Made by a program: the position numbers and the translations under genes. A stretch of DNA of 64,000 nt, from NCBI GenBank assembly GCA_037952775.1, contig JBANAY010000003.1, forward strand, positions 12,028,001-12,092,000, written 5' to 3'. The notes under the pieces are model-generated. The model was not told the DNA's origin. It saw only the letters and a program-made list of their open reading frames with translations, and ran no database searches. The DNA comes from Clonostachys chloroleuca (Eukaryota; Ascomycota; Sordariomycetes; Hypocreales; Bionectriaceae). This document shows positions 34,798 to 46,379 of the stretch, one piece after another. Position 1 is the stretch's first letter; the number at the start of each line of letters is the position of its first letter.

Positions 34798-37265
34798 ATG
34801 GCGCAAGGCCACATTCCTATAGCTTACCCATCTGCGAGCGATGCTGCCGCCGCCGCTACCGATAAGAGGATACACGACATCCAACAGTACAAAAAGATTG
34901 TGCAGTTTGGCGATGCTGTGCTCTCTGGAAGCCATCCATCAGTCAAGCTCCCACCCGGCTTGCTGGCTCTACCACGACCTTCCCCGCGTCCAATTAATGG
35001 CTCATTGCAAGCTAATGGCCAAAAACCTGCCGCGCAGGCGTGGCAGAAGCAGACCGCTGCACAAGCCTCGTCGGATTCCTTGTCTGTGAAGCGAGCGCCG
35101 GCGCCTGCGAGGACCGAGATCAATCCTATTCTGTTAGAGAAGTCCGATGAACTCATCAAGGCCGAGCTACAGCTCAAAAGGCAAAGGCTTGAGCGTTCGT
35201 TGAGGGAGGAGATTGACAGGCGCCGTGGTTCCAAGCACGACAAGGCCGAGCCAATGGCCGATGTTGATTTGTCCAACATTCTCTCCAAAGCCCTGACGCT
35301 TGTCCAAGAGACTGCAGGCCCCTCGCACCTAGATGAAAACCTGAGTGCTACTAATGAAGCTGCAAGTGACTCATTTGACGATAACACCTTCTACTCATCT
35401 CGACATGATACTCCCGAATCGCAACTCATCCATCGCGTCTCCGACGAGTCGCCCGCAGCGCAAGCCTCCACGGCCGATCATGCTGACCCCCAACCTCCAA
35501 AGCCCAATGCAGGCTATAGCCTGGTGGGAGCCACAGACGGCACTGCCGCTTCTGTACCAGCCGTTCGGGAACGCCCGGCTCTAGCAACGAGCGCCCCAGT
35601 CGGCTTCCACGTTCCTGGCCTCAATAATTACCCAAGTGAACCGGTCCCATCTGCGCGGGCAAGTCATAATAATACCAGTGGAGAGCAGAGTTTGTCTGGG
35701 GATTCGGGGAACGCGAGCGAGCCGCAGAGAGACCAGTCCCAGGGGTTTGCAGGCCATAGCTCTAGCCAAGCATATGCTGATGCCCACCCCCTTCCCCGCT
35801 TATCCGAGCTTATAACGTATTGCCAGTGCCACCCCGACCGGCTCAAGTTTCCCAGGCGGCTGTAGAAGGACCATTGATCACGACCCCAAGTCAGCCGGCC
35901 AATAATCCCAGAGGCGCTCCAGCACAAGTTGCTGCTTTGAGAAGCGAACCCTTTGTAAATACTAGCCCCGACAGCTCGCCACAGACTGGGAAGAATTCGG
36001 AGAAAAAGAAGTCTAAAAAGAAGAAGAAGAGAAAGGCTGATAGGCAACCTCCTGAGGATGTCATGCCGTATATCAAGCCTGAACCGCAGTCGCCTTCGCC
36101 CATTCAGGCACCGGCATTCACCCGCCCAAGCAAGCGACAAAAGCAGTCCCAAAGGCAGGGAAATGAGCCTGATCACGATGAGCTTACCATAATTCATGAC
36201 CCACCACAGCAGCATGAGCAACGACCTTTACGGGAGGAGGCTGTTGGTGCTCGCTATGATATCGCTGAATATGCTCAGCAACCAGCAGGCACTAGGGTGA
36301 TCACGGAGCGTCAATATGGCAAAGATTACAGTGAGGATCGAGGCACACCAAGGGATGTATATATTCAACGTCAGCCCTCGCCCTCGCTTTATATTCAGCG
36401 CCCCCTTAGCGCGACTTACTCGACTCGCCCAATTGTTATTGATAACGGTTACGGCGAGCCGCTACACCGGTATCCCCCTTATGAGGTGCCACGGATGAGT
36501 GTTCGGCCAGATGTTGATACTTACGGGCAACACAGGCCGCCTCCTACGAGAATCATTGTAGATTCCTTTGGGCGTGAGTACATTGAACCCCCTCGCCCTC
36601 CTGTTCGCCAATCTGTTGCACCTACTATTGGCCATGGCGAACCCGAGATTTTGTACGAACGGGCACCACCCAGAGCCGTTTCCCGACATTTAGGCTCTCT
36701 GACATATGAGGAGCCCGGGATTGTATATCCGAGAGCATCATCGGCACATCCTTTTGCTCGACGTGTTGTTACACAACCTGAGCGTATTGTGCATGATTAT
36801 GGAGATGGAAGACCGCGCGAGTACTCGGTGCGGCCGATCCCACCTCCAACAGAATACGTGCAAGTTATGCCGCCACCGGAGCGACGAATACCGGATGAAG
36901 GGCGAGGAGAATATGCTGCCAGAGCAGCAAGTGTACGGCCGCCAGAACCTGTAAGATACGAAGTGCCTCGAGATTTTGGGAGAATGCAGAGCATGCGCCC
37001 AGAAGGCCGAATCCACGAGTATGCTGGAAGTGCCCACCCCCAGAGTCGACGCGAGATCGCACCTACATATGTTGCCGACTACGGACCCAGACCTGGGGAG
37101 CAGGCAATATTACAGGATGTGTACAGTTCGCGGCCTGTTGATCGATATTATGATCAGCCTCCAGGTCGTGGGGGTGAGGGGGCGACCTATATCGAACGCC
37201 CCCGGACTATAGTTCCTGGGGATGCACCTTACGTGGACGACGCTGTGCGGGACATATATCGATGA
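34798..37265 (+). CDS. Disordered, nuclear-type hypothetical protein (apparent frame break)
   Basis: Two overlapping frames, 34798-35865 and one open to 37265, make a single protein of about 822 aa if one base is added in the C5 run at 35787-35791; the join reads AHPPSPLIRAYNVLPVPPRPA. A splice alternative is an intron 35690-35808 (GTTTGT...CGAG), which also restores frame. I do not recognise a family. Visible features: an N-terminal segment (RIHDIQQYKKIVQFGD; PPGLLALPRPSPRP), a helical charged stretch KAELQLKRQRLERSLREEID, a strong nuclear-localisation-type run (KKKSKKKKKRK) and KPSKRQK-like clusters, then 350 residues rich in Pro, Tyr, Arg and Glu with irregular repeats such as YGEPLHRYPPYEVPR and GRPREYSVRPIPPP. 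The ATG at 34798 has A/C-rich context. Confidence 0.7.
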
Positions 37266-39279
37266 GCTGTGGACAAAAGTGTACTTTTAACTGTTCCCTG
37301 ATGGAAGGCGATTTGTAGCAAGATTACCCTAGCATTACACATGACTATCGTTCGTGTACTTGGTGGAAATCAACGTAGGCGGCAATTCATATCAGAAGTG
37401 TTTTTGTGTTCTGAGCCAGATACTCAATAATAGAGGATTGCCGTGGTGAAGTTGCTGTGGCGAAATAGCGGTGATCAATATGGTCGTTGCTGGGCATCGT
37501 AATAGCATTGGAAAGAGACGCGAGATACCGGTACGTTGATGCGATTGAGGAATGATGATAGTGGTTGACAATACAGGCGTATCAATGTAGTTTTATCAAC
37601 CGGTTCACCGTGAGAAGGGTGGAACGCAACGCGTCAGTCGACTCGTCAACGAGGAGCACCGCAAATGAGACAGAGTATGTGGGGGTCGGTCACCGCATCA
37701 CATTGTCAAATTGTTTCCCACAGAATTGTTAGGCAGTGCCGAGGATCAGTTGTCGTACTGCCCTCCCTCGAATGATCATCGTGTCAACGAATCGGGTTCA
37801 ACTAAAGAGCGCTGGCCATAGCTTGTCTTGTCTCGCTGGTCAGGGACACTCTTTGGCGTCAATGGCCCCGGCATGTAGATATGCAAGTAGATTCATGAGC
37901 CCCTGAGTCCCGAGCGCAGGATGTGGCACGAGATTGGTCCAACTGCCAACAGTCCAAGGGCCATTGAGCTGCAGGCATCTCGGGCCTTCGACAGCCTGGA
38001 CAGAGGGTGGTGTGATCGCCGAAAAACCCGCTCATCATCGAAGGACATGGGGGTGGATGCCATGCAGTCATTTTTGCTACGACAGCAAAATCTAGACGCT
38101 ATGGCCATTCCAGGCTCGGATAGTCATTCCTGAGACCTAGACCTCACAAAGACGATAGCGGCCTACCTTAACTAACCTTTGAATGGTCCCGGTGGGAGGG
38201 GCAGGCAGGCAGGCCACGGCTCGGATTCTGGCTGAGGCTCGTGCGGACCGCCCGCTACAGTGCGAAAGAGCAGTACCTGCTTGCCTGTAAGAAAGGATGC
38301 ATGTGGAGGAGACGAAGGGAAGGCAGCCATCATCATCAGTCAGAGGTCAGTCAACTTGGCTCGTCAGCCCAGCCCCTTTTGCGAGTACGACACCAGACGA
38401 GACGAGCCAACACCCAGAAGTAGGGAATTTTCTCCCAGCACACGCTCCAGGTGTCTTGGGTGCAGCATCTACCACCGGTCTGGCTGGCGTTTCAAGGCTC
38501 GCAAGGTCCGTGTTTGGAACAGGAGATCGCGAGGTGGATTTCTCAGAATGCCTGTCACGCTGGCACCTCCAGCCCGCGCCAAGTCGCCCGTGTTAAGGCC
38601 CCGGCATGCGGGCCACCAGCGGCGCTATCGTCTTCTACCTGCACCCGCCCCCACTCCCACTCCTGGCCCTCCCAATGGATGCGACCCAGCCCAGCCCTGC
38701 CCTCGTCCAAAATGCGCTGCTAGTTGCACAGGCGGGCTTGCAGCAACCCTGCCCTGTTCAGCGCAGGTGCTCCAGTAGCAGGTACCGCATCCACCGCCTC
38801 CCTTCGTGTTAGTGGCCGCTAACAGGGCTTTGGTAGTGGTGGTACCAGCCGCGGGCGCAGCTGGCTGGCTGAGAGTGACCGTCACAAGCGGCATGAGCGT
38901 AAGCAGATACAGTGCACTGGGTTCCCTGCCAGAGGTACCTCTAATCATCCGTCACCTAGGTCGACACTTGACGTCTCCAGAGTTAAGCACCTCTGGTCTT
39001 TCTGCTTTCCGCTTCTTTCTTTGCTCCTCACCCCCCGCCCTCTTCTTCTTCTTCTCTCTGCCTCTTGTGTCTGGTCAGGGACTTGGCCGGAACGCTCACC
39101 ATCCACTTCGTACTCTGTTTTATTTTGTGCTTCTTTCCCCTCCGACGTATCCTGGCCCACCCTTGTCCCAGCTTGCTTCCGCCGCCGCTTCTTTGAACCT
39201 ACCTTCCTCGTCCTGGGCCGCTTATGCGTCTTCAACTGGCTCCTAATATCTCCACGCCGCCCACCGACCTTTGTTCATC
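37266..39279. other. 2 kb gene-free region and KH-gene leader
   Basis: Only short overlapping ORFs are present, none with a domain; the longest (172 aa at 38260) is Arg/Pro-rich in several frames at once and was rejected. From about 38990 the + strand is strongly C/T-rich, as is typical of promoter and 5' leader of an expressed gene, leading to the KH-domain gene. Confidence 0.45.
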
Positions 39280-42200
39280 ATGAATAAATTGGCGAACGTG
39301 CGACACTGGTCCGAGAGGATGAGTCCCAATTTTGGGATGGGCCGACCCAACATGCCCATGAACGGCCTCAATCCCCATCCCAAGAACGCCGCCCAGCCCG
39401 GACCCTCGATCAGCTCACCGCATGCCGCCGATACAACGATCCATTGCTGCTTCAACGTCCCATTCTCCTCGGACCTTGCTGGCCCCAACACTGAGGACAT
39501 TCTCCATGCAACCACAGATGCTGTCCTTCGCTGGACGCACCCGGAAGACGCGCCCGACGATGTCCAGGTCCACGAACTGCCCGCCCATGCCGAGGGACTC
39601 AATAGCCTGCGAAGATTGTGTGGGGAGCTGTCTAGCGGACCCCTTCCGGTTGAAGCATACGTTTTGTGCACGTCCACCGGCAGCCCAAAGGGCCAGCAGA
39701 TCGTCACAGTTTGTCTAACTGGTTCGCCTGACCTGGTCCACAAGAGCCGAGAGGCCATCTACAACGACACCCCAATCTCACTGGTACGATTGAGCTCTAT
39801 GCTTGTATACTTCCCACCTCCCTATAGTTCGAATTCTGATTGAGTGACAGCGCTGCACTACGATTGATGTTGATGGTAACCTCGTCTGTGATCTTGACGC
39901 TGGAAAACTGCGAGATTCGGTGACGGAAACGCTCGATTACATCTCGGCATACTGCGGAGTCGACATCTTCTTGCTTGGCCCCAAGCTTACGCCCATGGTC
40001 GATGGAATGAGCGGGGATGCAGAGACCCGAATGGATCAGCGGTGGAGAGTTGCAATCTATGGTGACCCTCTCTCCTCGGAGCATGCCAAGGCCAGGGTCC
40101 TTATCCATATTGATTCTCTGGTAAGGGTTTATATCGTGGATAGTCAATTTTGCACGCATGATATACTGATGTGAATCTAGCTCGGCCGCTTAGCTGATAC
40201 TGTGAAAGTCGACCAGTCCTTGCATCAGATTATCTGCGGCCGCCACAGGAAAAACATCAAGCTCATCGAGTCATCCACCGGCACAGCGATCTATTTCCCG
40301 CCGTTATTCTCCCAGATGTACAGATATTGCCCGCCGAACGCGAGCCGACGTGATCCCAACGATATTTACATTACGGGGGAAACACCTCAGGCGATCCGAT
40401 TGGCGAAGGAGAAGATTCACGAGACGGTCACCAGGATTCGCTTGTACATCAAAGATGTTACAATCCCTGCCGCCAAGATTGACAGCATTCTGCTTGACCG
40501 AACCGACAAAGTCCGCAAAATTCTCGAAGCAAATGGCACTTACATCATGTTCCCCGCCCTGGGCACGCAACGCACCACTGTCCGTGTGCAAGGAAACGAA
40601 GGTCTCCCTGTCGAGCGGACAGTCCGAGAGCTCATGACTTTGGTAAGTTCCATCCGAAAGAGGGTCTATCTTCCTGTTGTGTTCAATCGCCGAGTCCTAA
40701 CTTCTTTTTACTCTTAGGCTGGCCAATTCTACGCCGCTGGCTGGTACATCCAGCTTGAACCTAGACAATTGCCAAACCCAACAGACCTCAGGACCATGCT
40801 TAGCGAAATCTGTGCGAACTCTGGTGCTGATGTGGTTTTTGACAAGCTCAGCTTCAATTTCACAGGATCCGACGACTCTGTCAAGGCTGCTCTCTCCGTT
40901 CTCTCAGAGATCAAATTTGTTACTCACTCACAGTATCAGATTCGTGTTAAGATTGAGCTTGCCAATGAGCACAAGGAATTCGTCAGTGGCAAGAAGAATG
41001 GAAAGATCAACAAAATCATGGGCCAGAGTAAGTAGAACTTGACGGATAATGGTGGGCGAGAAGCTAACGCAGACTCAGGCAATGTTCAAATCATTTTCGA
41101 CGGTTTCAATGAGTACAACTTCAACATCGATGTGATGGCTGCTGCCTATGAATCAATGAAGCAAGGTCTCTCTTTGGTGGAACAAGAAATGCCTGCATCA
41201 ATCTCCTTCCATGTCCCGGACCAGTACCACAAGCGGATTATTGGCATTGGCGGTCAGCATATTCAGCGAATCATGAAGAAGCACTCCGTCTTTGTCAAGT
41301 TTTCCAATGCCATGGATCGAGGTAAGTGTCGTCAGTTTTGTTTGCTTTTTCCAACCATTTACTAATCTCTACCAGGTGGTATGGGACGAGAAGATGATGA
41401 CATCAAGGTCGACAACGTTATCTGCCGCACCCCCGCCCGTAACGCTCAGAACCTTGATGCTGTCAAGAACGAAATTCTTGAGATGGTAGACCGAACTGTG
41501 AGTCTTACTAGGGACGAGATGCATTTATGAGGCTTGTTGCTAACATGTTTACCGCTAGGATTCCGAATATACCTCGCAGATTGTCAATGTTGATCGACTC
41601 TACCATCGGCAGCTCATCGCTCGTCTGCCCGAAATCGACGAGCTTGAGCAGAAGTTCAACTGCAAGATTAGTTTCCCGAGCACGGAGCAAGCCAGTGATG
41701 AGGTTACTGTCACAGGCCCTCAATGGCAGGTTCCACACTGCGTCGACGAGTTTTTGGGCATGGTTCCAGACAAGCATGAACTCGTTCTTTCCTGCAATGA
41801 AGAATTGGCTAAATTCCTCGAGAGCCCTCAGTTTACCACGGAACTAGTCGAAAAACTTAAGTCGCAGTACGAGGTGGACCTCACAGCCCGCCAAGAGAAA
41901 CCCGAGACACCCGACGTTGCTCCTACCGTTCAGCTCTCTTGGGGTTTTACTCGGAACAATGCAGGTGGTCTGCGAGATGCAGTTGATTTTCTTATGAGCC
42001 AATTCACGAACTCAGGACTCGACATCACGGTTGTCAAGGGCTCACTTCCTCGCCCCAAGTCGGATTCGTTTGAAGATTCTCTCCAGTATTTCGATTCGAA
42101 ACTCTTGCAACATGCTCCGTCGGTTTCCAGCGACTCTCCGGTCAAGGCTGCATTTGGTGACGAAATTGCCCGTGAGCGCAGTGGTATTCTCGACCGCTTG

Positions 42201-42572
42201 CGAAAGCCTGGAAGCATGACTTCGATTTCATCATTCCTCGATCGGCGCAAGAACAGTTCTCGCTCCCCCAATGGCAACTTCTTCAAAGGCTCGAGCAACG
42301 TGTCCAAGTCATCACTCATCTCAATTGAGTCCGCTCGCAGCTTCAATGCGGACCGTAACCCCTGGAATGACAGCGGCGTGAATCTTCCAGATGACGACAA
42401 TCCATGGGCTCCTCGACCTCTTGGAAACCATGGCGACAACAAACTGGCCATCCCCATCCCTGGTGATGCTACACCACGCCACCATACCCGCATTTCTGGC
42501 GACAGTGGTCGCCCTTCTACATCTCATTCTATGAATTCAGGATACCCCGGCTCAATTGGGCCTTTCCGTTAG
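39280..42572 (+). CDS. Multi-KH-domain RNA-binding protein (vigilin-like, resembles yeast YLL032C)
   Basis: The CDS is join(39280..39783, 39851..40120, 40181..40642, 40718..41027, 41079..41321, 41376..41497, 41559..42572), 974 aa. All six introns are GT-AG and phases agree throughout. KH domains bind single-stranded RNA. At least five KH-like units are visible, some degenerate: SLHQIICGRHRKNIKLIE, ILLDRTDKVRKILEANG, FVSGKKNGKINKIMGQS, and the clearest, YHKRIIGIGGQHIQRIMKK with the GxxG loop GIGG, then YHRQLIARLPEIDELEQKF. The C-terminal ~200 residues are Ser/Asn/Pro-rich and disordered (KSSLISIESARSF, HTRISGDSGRPSTSHS). The role is inferred to be post-transcriptional; the RNA targets are unknown. 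The gene converges on IRC3 across 1.35 kb. Confidence 0.85.
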
Positions 42573-43927
42573 ATCCCCCGGTTTTAGAACCCGCATGCAA
42601 ATACCCCCTCCCCCGGCTGGATATACCCTGGCGTAAAGAATACCCGGCATGTCTGGCTGATACGAGCCAGCCCAAGACTGCTCTCTTGCTTATGTTTTTG
42701 TGCTTTTATGTTGGTTTGGATCTGTTTATATGTTTATTGTTTTGCGAGTTGGTCTCATCAGTTCTTTTTTCTTTCTTTTCAAGGTTTTGGTTACGAAACA
42801 TGGAACCTCACTCTTGATGACTGACGTTCTCCTTTTATACCCGCCTGTATCTTACGGGCCTGACGAAAAAAAATTGAGCGAATACCCCTGGCGACCGAAA
42901 AACGAGGTGAAATTGAATGGGATCGAGGATAGTCAGTTATGATTTGGGACAAGATGTTGGGAAGAAGTCGGCGATTTGGCCATATGCACATCATCATGGC
43001 TGCACACAATATTGATACCACAAGTCGAATTTTTATCCATTTTGCATTATGTGCTTCCGGGAACTCACCAGCTCCTAGCCGTTCTACTCCGGAGGAACCA
43101 TCCCTAGCATGGGCAGGTAGGTATCTGAGCAGACAGCTCAAAAGTTGTCATGCGGGAGGAACGGGATGATGTTTGAGAGGCCATCTAGTGTCGAACTATA
43201 CATAGTGAAATCACAATGGTACCCACGGTCACCCTCGACCACTGACCTTCTCATTCTATTGTGTCCATAGTGCAAAGTTGGGGGACGCGTACAATGTAGG
43301 AAGCTTATATCGACTGTCCTTGACCTTTCTAGCGAGTAGTAATGAATGTGACCAAAATATCCAGACCATGATTGTTCTTGTTCTATCTCAACCCCTATCC
43401 ACGGTCAACCCACGGTACCAGTAATCACGCCTAGACATAGTAATACCTGCATAGCTCATTTACGTCTGCTGACCGAAATGTCTACGCTAACTGGCATTGT
43501 GCTGTTACCCAAAGTCTGCCAATAATTGCTAAGTAATGTTGTTGTAAAGTATCGTTTTCGAGGCTTGGGTGGATGGCGTCAAATCAAACTGAGCCGGAGA
43601 CATAAGTAGTTCAATGAACGAGCAAGGGCATTTGAACAATGATCTCATTAAATCTTATACATGTCCGGCTTGCTGAACGGAGATATCAGAATAATATATA
43701 GTACATAGCAATGTCATTGCGGGACGTCCCGAACGCCTGCCTTGGTGGAAGCTTGAGGCAGTCCACATGGCTCCTAACCAACGCCTAATATCATGCATGT
43801 AACCCAGTTTCGTATGTGTTCTCCTCCAAAAAAAAAGGGGGGGGGGGGGGAGGGTAATTGTTGATATGAGGCAAGGAGATTCAAAGATACGATATGATTT
43901 ACAATAAAAGGAAGAAGGGGCTAGGGT
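42573..43927. other. Convergent intergenic region with A9G14 run
   Basis: The 1.35 kb between two stop codons contain no accepted gene. Position 43828-43850 is a run of nine A then fourteen G, the longest homopolymer pair in the window. Such runs are hard to sequence, so their length is uncertain. Confidence 0.5.
43828..43850. repeat. Homopolymer run A9-G14
   Basis: Nine A are followed directly by fourteen G. The run lies 78 bp beyond the IRC3 stop codon, probably in or near its 3' untranslated region. Confidence 0.9.
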
Positions 43928-45974
43928 TCATGATTCCAAGGGCCCAACTCGGACCTGCTCGCGACTAGATGGCTGCGCCAGCATTTCCTGCTTCACTTGC
44001 CGCTTCTTCTGCGCCTCGAGCCTCGCGAACTGCCCGCGGGCTCCATGCTTCAGCTTGGTGATCATGTCGGCGGCCTTGCCTTTGCTCAACTGCTGCACCC
44101 TGAGGGGTTTGCCCTCCCCACGGAGCTTGTTGATGAAGTCCAGCTGGCCCTGTGTCGGGGGCAAGTTCCGCCACGGCTGGCGACGGTGGATGAATGAAAA
44201 TGGGAACGCGTGGGAGGCGTAGCTGTCCGCCCCGTGCACCGCGTCGCTGAAGGTGGCCGCGGTCAAGATCTCCCGGGGCGCTGCAAAGGGCGACTTTGAA
44301 GTGCCGGGGAGTAAGGAGCGTATCTCGACAGCCCGGTATTTCGGGGATTGCTCTCCAGAGCGGATAATGTCATCTTCGATGCGCTCGATTCGAATATACG
44401 AGCCGCTGGGTGCGGACAGAATGAATTTTTCGGGTCCGACTTGGACCCACGCAAACTCGCTGACGGCTCTGATGTGTCGTTCTCCAGATGAGTCTGCGAT
44501 CAGATCGAGAACCGAGGAGTAATCGGTAAAGGCCACTGCGGTTGCTGCTGGGTGTCCGCTACGCGCAGCCGCCTCTGCCTTCTTCTTGTCATCAGCGGTC
44601 TTACGGCGCTGCGCTGCTATCATCTCGTCAACGTTGGCTCGATCCACGAGCAGGTTGGGATCAAGGCCAAAAAGAGTAGGCGTTGTCACAATGCCAGTTT
44701 CCAGGCTAGAGACAAAGTCGATGATGTGGCAGTTCTTCTTCCCGGTATGTAAGCGCATCCCTCGGCCAATCATCTGGACAAGGAGGTTTTTGGATTTGGT
44801 TGGTCGGCCAAGCACGATGCAGTCGATGTTTGGTATGTCAGTTCCCTCGGTAAACACGCCGCAGTTCAATAGCACCGGGAACCGGCCATTCTTGAAATCC
44901 TCCAGAATCTGCCCTCTCTCAACCTTGGGTGTGTCTCCAGTGACGCATCTGGCGTCAAATCCATGCTGACGAAACGTGTCTGTGAGACTAGCGACATGTG
45001 CGAGATCGACGCAAAACACGAGAGTGGATTTTCTGCCCGCAGCCTTGGCCATCCAGCTCCGGACCGTGATGTTGTTAAGTTCGTCTGTGTTGACTGCCCT
45101 GGAGAGTTCACCTGTGGAGAAATCGCCGGTATTTCCACTTCTAACCCTAGAAAGATTTGCGGTCGACTTCACCGTTGTGAAGACGACATCCGAGAGCCAA
45201 TTGTCTGAAATCATCTCCGTATAGTCCTTGTGGTAGACAATCTCATCAATCGCGCTCCCGAGCTTCACTCCATCAAAACGAGAGAACGTTGCGGAAACGC
45301 CAACCAAGAGCGGCGAGTTGTGTCGCTTCTGGTCTAGTCCAAAGTGCGAAAGCACTCTGAGGTAGCTTGGCGAGACAATGTGGTGAGCCTCGTCCACAAG
45401 CACGAGCTTGAATGATGAGGGGTCGTATTTCTCTATGCGGTCCTTTGAGATGATGCTCTGTACACTTGCGATGGTGATATCTGCAGCCCCGGATGCGCTT
45501 AGTGAACCCATCTCGATGTCAATGGATTTCTCGGGGTATGCGAGCCGGCAATGCTTTGCAGCTTGCTCGACGAGCTCCCGGCGATGAGCCAGGATCAACG
45601 TTCTGCTTCCTCCATTTGGCCGATCTTGAATCTTCCCAATAAGCTGTGTAAAGATTACCTAGAAGGATATTAGTGGCTGGTTCTTTGACGTTGCGACCAA
45701 GTACTCATCTACTTACAGTCTTTCCACTCCCCGTCGCCAATGATACTCCTACGCGTTTGACACCACGTTTAGTGGACTTGACAACTGATTTGATGCAGTC
45801 AAGTTGGTAGTCTCTCAATTCCAACTTGGTAGGCTTCTCAGCACCAAGGCCGGTTTTGGGGCTAGATACGAGTGTCGCGAAAGTAACATGCTTGTGACGG
45901 AGAAACGGGCGCTGAACAAACCCCAGCCCGCACCGCTGCGGCCGAAAAAGGCACCTTGCTACTCTAGGTATCAT
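43928..45974 (-). CDS. IRC3: Mitochondrial DEAH-box helicase, IRC3-like
   Basis: The CDS is complement(join(43928..45658, 45717..45974)), 662 aa; yeast Irc3 has 689. Irc3 is a superfamily 2 translocase needed for mitochondrial DNA stability, with branched-DNA unwinding activity. The N-terminus MIPRVARCLFRPQRCGLGF has many Arg and no acidic residues, a likely presequence. Q-motif-like LELRDYQLDCIKSV, motif I ATGSGKT (about 80-86), II DEAHH (about 175), III SATFSRF, V TEGTDIPNIDCIVLGRPT and VI QMIGRGMRLHTGKKN are all present. The intron of 58 nt falls directly after GKT. Distant C-terminal segment FKxF-like LPPTQGQLDFINKLRG is found in fungal homologues. The gene is divergent from the RRN5-like gene. 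Confidence 0.9.
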
Positions 45975-46379
45975 TGCACATAAACATAGTATGAGAAAAT
46001 GAGCAGCGAGCGACGAAATTGATGAGTGTAAGAGGGCTTTACAGGGGTTCGTTCAACTTGGCTGGCGACTAAGAAAGTGTTGGTGTTGAAATTTTGGCAT
46101 TTGCGCATTATGTAATCATGGATGGCCATTCACCTCCAGCTACCGCAGGTCGTAAACAGAACCTTCAAATACTCTTACTCGCGATAATCAGGTCAAATCT
46201 GAGCATGTACTGACACGCAGAAGATCAGTCACTTTTACTTTCTAATACTTTACGCACATTAAGTTTTGTAAAGACCTGGTGCTTGTGGCTTTCTGTAATT
46301 TCAAGCACCACACATCTGATGATGTTTTCGCCTGCCATCATAGCTCAAACATCATCCATGCTCATAGCCATCACTGAAT
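45975..46379. promoter_or_regulatory. Divergent IRC3/RRN5-like promoter
   Basis: The 405-bp region contains CGATAA in TCGCGATAATC at 46182-46187, 198 bp upstream of the RRN5-like start and 208 bp upstream of IRC3. This is a six-base match to the CGATAAGA motif seen elsewhere. No gene lies here. Confidence 0.35.

Noticed and set aside
38260..38778. 172-aa open frame
   Set aside because: Arg/Pro-rich with two other frames open at the same place; looks like chance in GC-rich DNA.
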